A DNA stretch of 64,000 bases, from positions 124,001 through 188,000 of the forward strand of contig JAWMQQ010000002.1 of NCBI GenBank assembly GCA_033283385.1, in the 5' to 3' direction. Made by a program: the position numbers and the translations under genes. The DNA is from Mangrovimicrobium sp033283385 (lineage in GTDB: Bacteria > Pseudomonadota > Gammaproteobacteria > Pseudomonadales > Halieaceae). Every line of letters starts with the position of its first letter. Within the stretch, counting starts at the first letter, position 1. Below, one piece after another: positions 51,736-60,862 of this stretch. The notes below the pieces were generated by a model that was not told the origin of the DNA, did no database searches, and saw nothing but the letters and a program-made list of their open reading frames with translations.

Positions 51736-54338
51736 CAGACCGCCCCATCTTGAGATTTCAAGAACCCAGAGCCTCAGAGCGCAGGAAAGGACGACCAAGA
51801 AATTTGCCCCGGGCAGCTGGCCCCGGTCGAAATGTACAGCAGAACCGGTACAGAGCTACCTTTGAACGGCTTTCAGCTGCATTAGCTGCCCGAGATCCCG
51901 TCTCAGTTTTACGATCCGACCCAGCCGGCATCTCCCCCGAAAGAGCGTTAGTTTTTGTCACTGCAGGCGGGATACAGAGCTTTTCCCGAGCAGCCAGGAG
52001 TATCGGGTTAGAAGTATTCAGCGAGACAGACCTCGGATCACTGGACGATATTCCAGAAGGTTTTACTCCTCCACTAGGTGCTAATGAGTTACCACAAACT
52101 CTCTATGCGACCCTTCCCACAATTGACGTACTTCAGCGGCTCCTCCGTCTCTGGTCCGCTTATCAGGGAGGTGAAGCAGCACCATATGGGCTTAAACCTT
52201 GGTGGGATGCATTTGATCTTTTACTCGATCTGAGAATTTGGGGGCCAGAAGATAGGCTTAGTGCCTCTGCTCGGGAGGAAATCGCACTTCTACTGCCAGA
52301 CGATGATGATGAGCATGTTTTTCTTGAGCTCGAAATCTGGCCCTCAAGCAGCACTTACAATCGGGCGATTTGGCGAGAAGAAACAACAAGGCGAGTAGCT
52401 GAGCTACAAGGTCTTGTAGTCGACCAGAGTTCTATATCTGAGCTGGGGTTTTTCTACGAAGCCCTGCTAGTGTCACTTCCCTGTTCAGCGGTTAGGGATA
52501 TGCTAGATAATCCATCGAGGGTCGGTGGGCTTGCCGTACTAGATGGTGTCCAGTTTGTTTTGCCCCAGACCATCGCTCAAGCACCTCCAGGAGAAATCGA
52601 GGCGGCACCTGCCGAGCACGGTGATATAGATGCTATAAACGAGGGAGCGCCGATTAGGGTGGCCTTGCTAGATGGTACGCCCATGGCTGGCCACGAGGCT
52701 TTAGACGGTGGTGTAGTCATAGAGGACGTAAATGATTTAGTACGCTTTTCGCAGATTGAGAGCCGGTATCACGCAACGTCAATGGCCTCTTTGATTTTGC
52801 GGGGTGATCTGAACGCAGATTCTTTCCCGTTAAATGACAGTCGTATTCTTAGCGTTCCGGTGCTTATCGATAGCGAAGGCGGTGCGGGTTCGCCCCAAAA
52901 CCGTTTATTCGTTGATTTGATTCACACGACACTGGTTCAGTTGTTCACTCAAGAGCCACCACTAGCTCAAGATGTCTTTGTAGTGAACTTTTCGATCGGA
53001 GTAGTGAACATGAACTTCGCCGGTAGAATGAGCGCACTCGCGCGGCTTCTAGACTGGTGGGCTTGCAGAGAGGGGGTGTTGTTTGTGATTTCAGCGGGCA
53101 ACGTTGACAGTAACCTTGACCTGCTGGGAACGAGGGCGATCGATTTCGAAGACACAGACGAAGGAAGCCAACGTAGAATCGTTCGTGATGCCGCCAGAGC
53201 GTCCTCTCACGTCCGTACGCTTCTCTCACCTGCGGAAGCAGTTAATAGCCTTACGATTGGTGCTTTGTCAAAAGACGCAGTGCCAAACCGCCCCCATCCT
53301 ACGGCAAGAATATTTTCGTTGAATAGTGACGATGAAAACATTCCCCAGATTTCAAGTGCGCTTGGGCTCGGACTAAATCGTTCGGTGAAACCTGACATTC
53401 TAGAAATCGGAGGGCGTCAAGAATTCAGTGTATGGCCGGCCGGGGATAATTCAAGGTTGTCAGTAGTAACAGATGGCTATCGTACAGGGTTAACAACCGC
53501 TTCTCCACGCGGAGGAGAAAGGGGTACTCAAAAAGTGCGCGGTACAAGCCCTGCGGCGGCGCTGACAACTCGATCAATACTTCTAGCGGGTGAAGCACTA
53601 TCAGCTGAAGGTGGGCCATATGAAGGTCTAGATCTTCCCAGAAAGACTATGGCTTTACTCGGCAAGGCACTCGCGGTCAATTCAGCTCGCTGGCCAGCAG
53701 AGGCAGTCGATTTATTCGAAGCGGAGAAACTATTGCTCGGGGGAAACAGTCACCAACGCGCCCGGGAGAATGCATGTAAGCACTTCGGATACGGGCCAAT
53801 AACTAGCAATATGATGTTCGAGTCGCCAGAAAACGGAGTCACCCTCGTAGGGACTGGAACGATCAGAAAAGATCAGTCGCTTGTATTCAATTTTCCTCTT
53901 CCGCCGTCTCTGAGTGGCGAGAGAGTGCCTAGATCTATGCGCGTGACTATTGCCTGGTTTTCGCCTACCAATCCAGCAAGAGCGCAGTACCGCTTAGCAA
54001 GTTTAGAAGCAGTCGCTGCTCCAGGTGTAGATGAGGATGAGCTCGAACATTGGGGACTAAATTTAAAGTCAGATGGCCCAGATGCAAATTTGGTTAAAAG
54101 GGGCTCTGTGTGGTCTCGTCGGCTTGTGAATAGGACAGCATCGACACCAGAGTATGATGGAGCATTCAATATTCCGATTTGTGTTCAGTGTCGAGACGCT
54201 GCTAATGGTGGGCTTAGTCCCGATGATGATATCGAGTTCGCATTGGTGGTGACGTTGGAAGTCGAAGCTGAAGTGCAGTATGACATTCACAACGAGGTAG
54301 AACAGAAACTACGCCTCCGGCTGAATCCTGCTGGCTAA
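51732..54338 (+). CDS. ietS: Subtilisin-like S8 family serine protease, IetS-like
   Basis: An 868-residue protein without signal peptide. The N-terminal region (about 1-300) starts FQEPRASERRKGRPRNLP and is probably a recognition domain. The S8 catalytic domain follows: Asp314 in ALLDGTPM, His347 in RYHATSMASL, oxyanion Asn457 in ISAGN and Ser606 in RGTSPAAALTT. The C-terminal third (about 690-868) is beta-rich. Asp-His-Ser order and spacing fit subtilases. It is translationally coupled to the AAA+ gene; the toxic or effector activity is likely proteolysis of cell or phage proteins. Confidence 0.85.
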   Translation: MTDRPILRFQEPRASERRKGRPRNLPRAAGPGRNVQQNRYRATFERLSAALAARDPVSVLRSDPAGISPERALVFVTAGGIQSFSRAARSIGLEVFSETDLGSLDDIPEGFTPPLGANELPQTLYATLPTIDVLQRLLRLWSAYQGGEAAPYGLKPWWDAFDLLLDLRIWGPEDRLSASAREEIALLLPDDDDEHVFLELEIWPSSSTYNRAIWREETTRRVAELQGLVVDQSSISELGFFYEALLVSLPCSAVRDMLDNPSRVGGLAVLDGVQFVLPQTIAQAPPGEIEAAPAEHGDIDAINEGAPIRVALLDGTPMAGHEALDGGVVIEDVNDLVRFSQIESRYHATSMASLILRGDLNADSFPLNDSRILSVPVLIDSEGGAGSPQNRLFVDLIHTTLVQLFTQEPPLAQDVFVVNFSIGVVNMNFAGRMSALARLLDWWACREGVLFVISAGNVDSNLDLLGTRAIDFEDTDEGSQRRIVRDAARASSHVRTLLSPAEAVNSLTIGALSKDAVPNRPHPTARIFSLNSDDENIPQISSALGLGLNRSVKPDILEIGGRQEFSVWPAGDNSRLSVVTDGYRTGLTTASPRGGERGTQKVRGTSPAAALTTRSILLAGEALSAEGGPYEGLDLPRKTMALLGKALAVNSARWPAEAVDLFEAEKLLLGGNSHQRARENACKHFGYGPITSNMMFESPENGVTLVGTGTIRKDQSLVFNFPLPPSLSGERVPRSMRVTIAWFSPTNPARAQYRLASLEAVAAPGVDEDELEHWGLNLKSDGPDANLVKRGSVWSRRLVNRTASTPEYDGAFNIPICVQCRDAANGGLSPDDDIEFALVVTLEVEAEVQYDIHNEVEQKLRLRLNPAG

Positions 54339-54429
54339 ATCATAAAAAAAAAACAGCTACCCCCGGTAAAACTAGCTGGCGCGAAGCATCGTCTTCTGTG
54401 TACTGGGTTAGGATTGCAAAGATACTTCA

Positions 54430-54684
54430 TTGATGAAGCGGTCGCTCGGCGTGATATTGGATGATAAGAATCTACGGATAATCGCCCACGACCAGGTGGG
54501 ACAGTTGTGCAGGAACAACACCATTGATTGGCCCGTGAAGGGGGCTATGCGCTCAAGGATGAAGGTATTGGTGGAGCAGGTACTCTGGGAGCATGGCCAT
54601 CCGGCGGATAGGCAGATGGCAGCAATAGGCACAATTTCACAGCGAGCAGAGCTACTTACTGAACAGCGGACAGCGAGAGGATGA
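54430..54684 (+). CDS. Small protein matching the C-terminal tail of type I restriction HsdR
   Basis: An 84-residue protein (TTG at 54430 or ATG at 54433). The segment LRIIAHDQVGQLCRNNTIDW followed by PVKGAMRSRMKVLVEQVLWE and HGHPADRQ is what I know as the C-terminal helical domain (DUF3387) of HsdR, where the pattern IDW...R.K.RVLVKRIL...YPPD.Q is typical. A stop codon lies seven codons upstream of the start, so nothing more of HsdR remains. The frame ends inside the KAP start codon (ATGA). Either it is a remnant that now gives ribosomes to the KAP gene, or a standalone module; I cannot decide. Confidence 0.6.
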   Translation: MMKRSLGVILDDKNLRIIAHDQVGQLCRNNTIDWPVKGAMRSRMKVLVEQVLWEHGHPADRQMAAIGTISQRAELLTEQRTARG

Positions 54685-56882
54685 CGGCGTTGGATTACCC
54701 AATTAAAGGCGATAGACCATTAGGAACCGGAGATAAGGATCAGCTTGGATTTAGGGAAGTTGCCGCGCGAATTGCGTCCTCACTGGTTGACCACAGAAGT
54801 GACAATGGATTGGTTATAGGCTTGGAGGGGGCTTGGGGTTCAGGAAAATCGAGTTTGCTATATCTAATTGAGGACGAGTTGGGGAAATTTTCTGAAGACC
54901 AACAACCGATCATTATAAACTTTAGACCGTGGTTAATTGGTAATCGTGATGCACTGATGGATAGTTTATTCGGTGACTTTACGAAGCGGTTAGATGAATT
55001 AGCCATGGATGCCGGAGACCTAGCGCGAGTTTCGGCCTCCAAAGCCCAGGAAGCAGCCGCCACCCTTCGCAAATTCACAAAGTTTGTCAGCCGAGCAGCC
55101 TCTGTAATGGAGGTGACCGGTGAAGTCACAGGCATAAGTTTACTCAGATGGCTTGGGAAGGGCGCTCGAGCTGCCGGGGAAATGGCGAACGGAGAAGTTG
55201 CGCCGCAACTCTTTGATGTTAAAGAGCAATTGGTTGAGGCTCTGAAGGAGCTGAATCAGAGATTCATCATCACGATAGATGATGTCGATCGCCTTGAACC
55301 GGCTGAGGTGATGGAAGTTTTACGATTGATACGTGCCGTCGGGGATTTCCCAAACGTCATTTACTTGTTGTGTTATGACGGTGATATTTTGGCACACAGT
55401 ATCAAAAAGGCAGCAAAAGTTAAGAGCGGTGCTGCATATCTCGAAAAGATTGTGCAATTGACGATCATGGTTCCACAGCCGGAGCCATTACAACTTCGGC
55501 AATGGTTTACTGATGAATTGTATCTACTCGCATCGACGAAAAATGAAGATGAGCTTGCCCGTCTGAGATCGGTTGTGGATTATGAAGGTGGTGCACAGTT
55601 GAGAACACCAAGATCAGTTGTGCGAACTTTGGATGCGGTTAGATTTTCCTGGCCACCTCTCGAAATGGTGGGTGCTGATCTGGCCGATTTTGTGTTCCTT
55701 CAGCTGATCAAAGATGGCAATCCCTCACTTTATCGATGGATAGAAAATTACGTTGCTACCGCGGCTTTGGTATCACTTGGTACAGCAAGAGTTTCTGAGG
55801 AGGAAAGCGCAAAAGAGCTTTCCGTGCTGCAGACAATAGTTGCTGAGAACCGCGTTGACAGCTACGAGGGCCGATACCATTTTGCAGATATTCTTCCAGG
55901 TGTTGAAGCGAGTTACGATGACGACGGGGCTCCATTCGAAATTTACCAGCAAGTTGCTGAGGAAGATCGTGACGATGCAATTAGGAATGCGAGACTAGCG
56001 AGTTCAGATCACTACAGCCTCTACTTCAGGCTGGCAGCGCCAATCCATGCTATCACCCAAGAAGAATTTACATATATATGGCAGGCCGCAGCAGCTGGCA
56101 CGGAACCCACAAAAGAGATGTTGATGCTTCTGCATGGACAAATTGCTGCTGGATCACTTAGCAAGGTAGACATGCTGCTAGATAGAATCAAGGGTGGTGC
56201 GTATGAAACATTGAGTAATAACCAGTGCGAAAACATTCTCATTGCGCTGGCACAAACAATGGACGAAGCGTATCGGAGTCGTCCATTCGATGAGGACTGG
56301 GTGAGTACGCTCTGGACCCGAGCGACGGCCCTTATCCCTCTGTTGCTATCGCAAATCCAAGATGAACGGAGAAGTTCTGTTCTCGAAGCCATGTTTTGTG
56401 GGGGTGTAGCTATCTCCTGGCTAACAACGGTGCTCCGGCGAGAAACCTTTTCTCACGGTCGGTACGGCGATAGGCCGCGCGCCGAGAGCGAGTGGCTGAT
56501 GACGGATAATGAACTCGATCAAATTATTCAGTTAATGCTCGGGCGGTTTAGGAAGATGTTGCCCGAAGAGCTGCTTGGTGTAATTAGTCCTGCCAATCTA
56601 CTGTTTGCGTGGCGTCAATGTGGTGATGAGAAGGGGCCGCAGAAACTAGTAGACGAGTGTATGGCTTCAGATTCTGGTCTTATAGCAATTTTGGAAAAAT
56701 TTGAGAACACTGTTCGCAGCAGTGATCGAGGTAATTTCAAGACGTTACGGCGAGAAAATTTGGCTGAATTTTTCGACTATGATGATGTTGTTCAAAGAGT
56801 CAACTCCCTCAAGGAGGATGGAGAGCTCGGCAGTCGAGCTCGCGACCTCGCGACAGCTATTGAACGAGGCGCTAGGTACTAA
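54681..56882 (+). CDS. KAP-family P-loop NTPase
   Basis: A 733-residue NTPase. Walker A GAWGSGKSS at 50-58 and Walker B FIITIDDVDRL at about 195-205 are exact for the KAP branch of STAND-like NTPases. Between them is the KAP insertion, here without clear transmembrane helices (a weakly hydrophobic stretch at about 130-160). C-terminal half (about 340-733) is helical, of unknown fold. KAP NTPases recur in defence islands, for example in Qat systems, and often sense or assemble at membranes. It starts with ATGA overlap of the HsdR-tail gene. Confidence 0.85.
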   Translation: MTALDYPIKGDRPLGTGDKDQLGFREVAARIASSLVDHRSDNGLVIGLEGAWGSGKSSLLYLIEDELGKFSEDQQPIIINFRPWLIGNRDALMDSLFGDFTKRLDELAMDAGDLARVSASKAQEAAATLRKFTKFVSRAASVMEVTGEVTGISLLRWLGKGARAAGEMANGEVAPQLFDVKEQLVEALKELNQRFIITIDDVDRLEPAEVMEVLRLIRAVGDFPNVIYLLCYDGDILAHSIKKAAKVKSGAAYLEKIVQLTIMVPQPEPLQLRQWFTDELYLLASTKNEDELARLRSVVDYEGGAQLRTPRSVVRTLDAVRFSWPPLEMVGADLADFVFLQLIKDGNPSLYRWIENYVATAALVSLGTARVSEEESAKELSVLQTIVAENRVDSYEGRYHFADILPGVEASYDDDGAPFEIYQQVAEEDRDDAIRNARLASSDHYSLYFRLAAPIHAITQEEFTYIWQAAAAGTEPTKEMLMLLHGQIAAGSLSKVDMLLDRIKGGAYETLSNNQCENILIALAQTMDEAYRSRPFDEDWVSTLWTRATALIPLLLSQIQDERRSSVLEAMFCGGVAISWLTTVLRRETFSHGRYGDRPRAESEWLMTDNELDQIIQLMLGRFRKMLPEELLGVISPANLLFAWRQCGDEKGPQKLVDECMASDSGLIAILEKFENTVRSSDRGNFKTLRRENLAEFFDYDDVVQRVNSLKEDGELGSRARDLATAIERGARY

Positions 56883-56991
56883 ATTATGGTTGGAGATATG
56901 GTTGTCTTGGTATCAACGCTGGCAGAAAGAATGTTATTCAAAGTAATTCAGGAATGTTTGAAAGTGCGGTGCTCAAACAGTTTTAGTTAAC

Positions 56992-57567
56992 GTGTCAGGT
57001 ACAATTCTAAGAACTGACGAAAGACAGGACGCAATTTCGTCTCTAAAGCTATATGTGGAGTGCGTTCAGAAAGTTGAAGAGGACGTCTCATATTGGAAAT
57101 GGGCAATAATATCGCTTCATAGTGCAGTACAGGCAGTAATGGCCATTAGTCTGAGTTTTGGAAATGATTTATTGGTCATGCGTCAAGAGGATGCCGAGGC
57201 CTGGCTTGCAGCACATGATGATGGTAAGGCCTACCCTGAAACAAAAATGGATAGCTTCATAAATCTATACAGAAAAATAAAGAAACACACAAAGTTCACT
57301 CCAACCGGGCAGCAGGGAAGGTCAGTCAAACGCTTAAACGGGTTTCGCAATGAGTTCGTTCATTTTATGCCCAAGGGATGGAGTATTGAGCTAAGTGGAA
57401 TGCCGGACATCTGCCTCGACTGCCTAAGCATGATTGTAAGCCTTAATAAAGGTTTGGTGCGTATAAGGTGGGAGAGTGAGGTTGAGGCCAAGGAGGTCGA
57501 AACGTTGCTATTAGACGCTATAGAGACAACTGGGAGCATCTCTAAAAAGTACAAATCACTGTGTTAG
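56992..57567 (+). CDS. HEPN-like protein with R-x4-H motif
   Basis: A 191-residue helical protein starting with GTG at 56992, 109 nt after the KAP gene. The segment LNGFRNEFVHFMPKGW holds Arg119 and His124 spaced as R-x4-H, the catalytic signature of many HEPN ribonucleases; the flanking RNEFVHF wording is common to HEPN-family proteins. The N-terminal helix (YWKWAIISLHSAVQAVMAIS) matches the family's first helix. HEPN RNases are frequent defence effectors. The GTG has no strong ribosome-binding site, and the KAP-to-HEPN gap is long for strict coupling. Confidence 0.65.
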   Translation: MSGTILRTDERQDAISSLKLYVECVQKVEEDVSYWKWAIISLHSAVQAVMAISLSFGNDLLVMRQEDAEAWLAAHDDGKAYPETKMDSFINLYRKIKKHTKFTPTGQQGRSVKRLNGFRNEFVHFMPKGWSIELSGMPDICLDCLSMIVSLNKGLVRIRWESEVEAKEVETLLLDAIETTGSISKKYKSLC

Positions 57568-57727
57568 GAAATGAAAGCTTGCGCGCTAACGTGCGTCCAT
57601 TGCGCAATTCCGATCAGGTCTTCACGGGATTCCTAGCCGCTTCGTTAGCTTGCTAGATCGAGGTGGTATTCAAGATTTGTTAGATCGCTGCAGTTTCGGG
57701 GCGGTTGCATAGGTAACATGCGGCGTC

Positions 57728-57747
57728 TTGCACTTATATTGCACTTA
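57728..57747 (+). repeat. Paired 9-bp direct repeat, likely integrase arm site (right)
   Basis: TTGCACTTA occurs at 57728 and 57739, 11 bp apart, matching the pair beside the left attachment site in sequence, spacing and direction. It lies 66 nt before the right attachment repeat, in a stretch without genes. Confidence 0.6.
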
Positions 57748-57812
57748 CAGTCTCTTCGTGAGAAAGAAAATTCCGATAGGATTATAATAAAACATTGATT
57801 TTAAATAGATTT

Positions 57813-57890
<78 letters not shown>

Positions 57891-58386
57891 GTTTTGTGCC
57901 CAAGTCACTGACGGATAAGCAAAATCCGAATAAATTGAATGACTTAGGGGTCGGCAATTGTACTCGCTGGCCGCGGGGATTGGAATACTCCTCCCCAGCT
58001 TTATTTGCGATGCGCAGTTGTTCGGGAAGTTGGGTGCCTCCGCTCGGGAGTCACCAGGCCCGGAGGGATTCCCACTTCCCGGGGCAGCCTGGCCGGCAGT
58101 AGGGCCGATACGCTCTTGTACTATAAACGGGAGTGGGCTAGCCTGTTCGAAAATAACAACAATTCAATTATGCCAGTTTGTAGTCGCTCATTTGAGCCGC
58201 GTCATCCGCGCGGCAAGCCCGGAATGCTGATGCCAGTGCAGCCCCGTTGTGCTGCGTTTGCCCGCGCAAGGTGCGGAATTCACACCCGGCCGGTTGCTCT
58301 CCAGGTTCCCCCGCATGTCGGGTTCCGGCCCCTCGCTGCTACCAAAACCAATAACTATTCCAGTTCTGCCGAAGCAGGAGTTACGC
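57891..58386. other. Intergenic region between tRNA-Arg and the third TonB receptor
   Basis: About 500 bases with no convincing gene; open frames here have no ribosome-binding site and no homology I recognise. High-GC composition returns from the tRNA onwards. The end holds the receptor's ribosome-binding site (GCAGGAG). A TTGTAC...TATAAA-like pair around 58115-58130 may be promoter sequence, though I am not sure. Confidence 0.45.
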
Positions 58387-60762
58387 ATGATTGCCGCACG
58401 ATCCTTCGAATCCCTCTCGCCACGTCTTTTACTCGGTGCATTGCTTGTAGCCTCCTACGGCCCGTGGGCTGCCGGCCACGCCCATAGCCAGGCGACCGCG
58501 CTCGAGGAAGTCATCGTCACCGCGCAGAAGCGGGCGCAGAGTATCCAGGATGTACCCATCGCCGTAACGGCGCTCAGTGAGAATACGCTCGAGGCCAACC
58601 GGGTTTTCAGTATCGAGGACATCAGCGGCCTGGCGCCCAACGCCACGGTGCGGCCGACCGCGGGTGGCACCAATATCCCGGAGTTTACCGTCCGCGGGCG
58701 GACCAGTACGGGTCTCGTCGCCGGCGCGGACAAGCAGGTGTCGATCTACCTCGACGATGTCTACATGGGCTCACCCCGGGGCACCATGTTCCAGCTGCCG
58801 GACATCACCCGGATCGAGGTGCTGCGCGGGCCCCAGGGAACCCTGTTCGGTCGTAGCGCTACGGCTGGCGCCGTCAGCATCACCACCCGCGACCCCAATG
58901 GCGAATTCGGTTTCCGCCAGGACCTGGGCTTTGGCAAGAACGACCATTTCCGCAGTCGCACCACGGTGGACTCGCCCTCCTGGGGCCCTTTCAGCGCCTA
59001 CGCCAGTTACGTGACGGAAAAGCGCGACGGGGACATCAAGAACCTGGCTTCAGGGGTCAAGTGGGACCGCACCGCGTTCAATTTCGGCGTGGATACATCC
59101 CCCGAGCGCCTGCGCGACACGGACACGGAATCCCTCTTCCTCGCGGTGGCCTTCGAACCCAACGACGATTTCAAGATGAGCTACAAGTTCGACACCAGCA
59201 CCGATACCGGCACGCCGGAGGCGCAGGTACTCGGGTCGGTGACTTCGCTGCTCGACCCTTTGTTTGCCGCCGCGCAAAATGCCGACGAGGTGAAGTCGGT
59301 CATCCTCTACCCGTCCGCCAAGCGCCCGGACAAGGTGCTGGATGCCTATTCCGTGGAGCGCGACCAGGAAGTCACCGGCCACAACCTCACCGCGCTGTGG
59401 GATATCAATGACGACTTCTCGCTGAAGAACGTCACCGCGTACCGGGAGGCGGATGTCTGGCAGCCATCGGATATCAGCGGCCTGAGCGGCGTGCAGCTCG
59501 GCGGCGGGCTCCGCTTTTGCCTGGTCTGCTCCAACGCCTGGTCCCAGGGGGACCAGTTCAGCAACGAGACCCAGCTCAACTTCGAGTCGGATTTCGTGAC
59601 CGTGACCACCGGCCTGCTCTACTACGAGCAGAACGACAAGGTGGGTCCGCCCAACACCGCCGGCACGGTCAGCAACAAGATCTACTTCCCCGGCGACAAG
59701 GGGTTCATCATAGACGCGGGCAACGAATCCAGGTATTTCGTCGATACCAAGTCGTACGCCGCGTACGTGCAGGGCGAGTTTCACGTGACCGACAGGATGG
59801 ACGTCATCCTCGGCTACCGGGTCACCCGCGATGAACGCAAGACCCTGGTCAGGAATGGCACCAATCCCGATTACGACGACAGCCATTTCGAGTACAAGAG
59901 CACGGACAGTACCTACCTGCTCGGCCTAAACTATTCGCTGTCCGACGACATCCTCGTTTACGGCAAGTACTCCACCGGCTATGTCCCCGGCGGCAAGATC
60001 GGTCCGCAGGAGTTCGAAAAAGAGGAAGCCCTCTCCTACGAGCTGGGCATGAAGGCGGACTTCTTCAATGGCCGCCTGCGCAGCAACATCGCGCTGTTCG
60101 ATGTCACCTACAAGAATCCGCAGAACCCGTCGTCCGGTACTATCGTCGCCAATGCCATCCAGGACTTCGCCCCGGAACTGGCCGACGAGTTCCGCAAGTT
60201 CGGCACGCTGATCGTTCCCCTCGGCGGAGACCAGGAATCGAAGGGCCTGGAACTGGAACTGACCGCGCTGCCCATGGATGGCCTGACTCTCGGCCTGGTC
60301 CTGGGCTACGTGGATGACAAGTTCACCGACTACAGCGACATCAACGCCTTCTCGGTGGAAATCCCGGTTTACGGCGGCACTTTCCTGCCCACCCGCAGCC
60401 CCGAGTGGAACGGCAACCTCTCCGCCACCTACGAAAGCGCGCCCCTGTTCGACGACACCTACCTGTTCTTCAATGTCACGGGCATCTGGCGTGACGAACT
60501 GCGTTTCGATGCCAATCCCTCGCGCTCCAAGGCGGTTCCCGAGTACGGGTTCATGGAGGTCAGCGACGCCGGCTGGGTGGTCAATTCGCGGCTGGCGCTG
60601 CGGCAGATCCGCCTGGGAGACTTCGAGGGCGAGGTCGCTCTGTGGGGGCGCAACCTCACCGACAATGACGACCCCGCCTATTCACTGAACCTGACGGCGG
60701 CGGTCACTGCCACCTACATGGAAGAGCGGATTTACGGCATCGACTTCAGCATCATGTTCTGA
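58387..60762 (+). CDS. TonB-dependent outer-membrane receptor
   Basis: A 791-residue receptor. Signal peptide about 1-33 (ends AHSQA), TonB-box region LEEVIVTAQKRAQ, plug with ITRIEVLRGPQGTLFGRSAT, then a barrel ending in the terminal Phe of DFSIMF. GCAGGAG precedes the ATG at 58387; a longer open frame from 58249 has no signal peptide. It lacks the winged-helix partner seen with the receptor at 39 kb. Ligand unknown. Confidence 0.92.
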   Translation: MIAARSFESLSPRLLLGALLVASYGPWAAGHAHSQATALEEVIVTAQKRAQSIQDVPIAVTALSENTLEANRVFSIEDISGLAPNATVRPTAGGTNIPEFTVRGRTSTGLVAGADKQVSIYLDDVYMGSPRGTMFQLPDITRIEVLRGPQGTLFGRSATAGAVSITTRDPNGEFGFRQDLGFGKNDHFRSRTTVDSPSWGPFSAYASYVTEKRDGDIKNLASGVKWDRTAFNFGVDTSPERLRDTDTESLFLAVAFEPNDDFKMSYKFDTSTDTGTPEAQVLGSVTSLLDPLFAAAQNADEVKSVILYPSAKRPDKVLDAYSVERDQEVTGHNLTALWDINDDFSLKNVTAYREADVWQPSDISGLSGVQLGGGLRFCLVCSNAWSQGDQFSNETQLNFESDFVTVTTGLLYYEQNDKVGPPNTAGTVSNKIYFPGDKGFIIDAGNESRYFVDTKSYAAYVQGEFHVTDRMDVILGYRVTRDERKTLVRNGTNPDYDDSHFEYKSTDSTYLLGLNYSLSDDILVYGKYSTGYVPGGKIGPQEFEKEEALSYELGMKADFFNGRLRSNIALFDVTYKNPQNPSSGTIVANAIQDFAPELADEFRKFGTLIVPLGGDQESKGLELELTALPMDGLTLGLVLGYVDDKFTDYSDINAFSVEIPVYGGTFLPTRSPEWNGNLSATYESAPLFDDTYLFFNVTGIWRDELRFDANPSRSKAVPEYGFMEVSDAGWVVNSRLALRQIRLGDFEGEVALWGRNLTDNDDPAYSLNLTAAVTATYMEERIYGIDFSIMF

Positions 60763-60862
60763 TGGCGTAACGCCTGAGATTTCCGCGCTGCAGTGCTGCG
60801 TCGCTCTGCTAAGATTATTGCCCGTTAACCTGTAGACAATAACACCAGCGGAGAGCCCCCCG

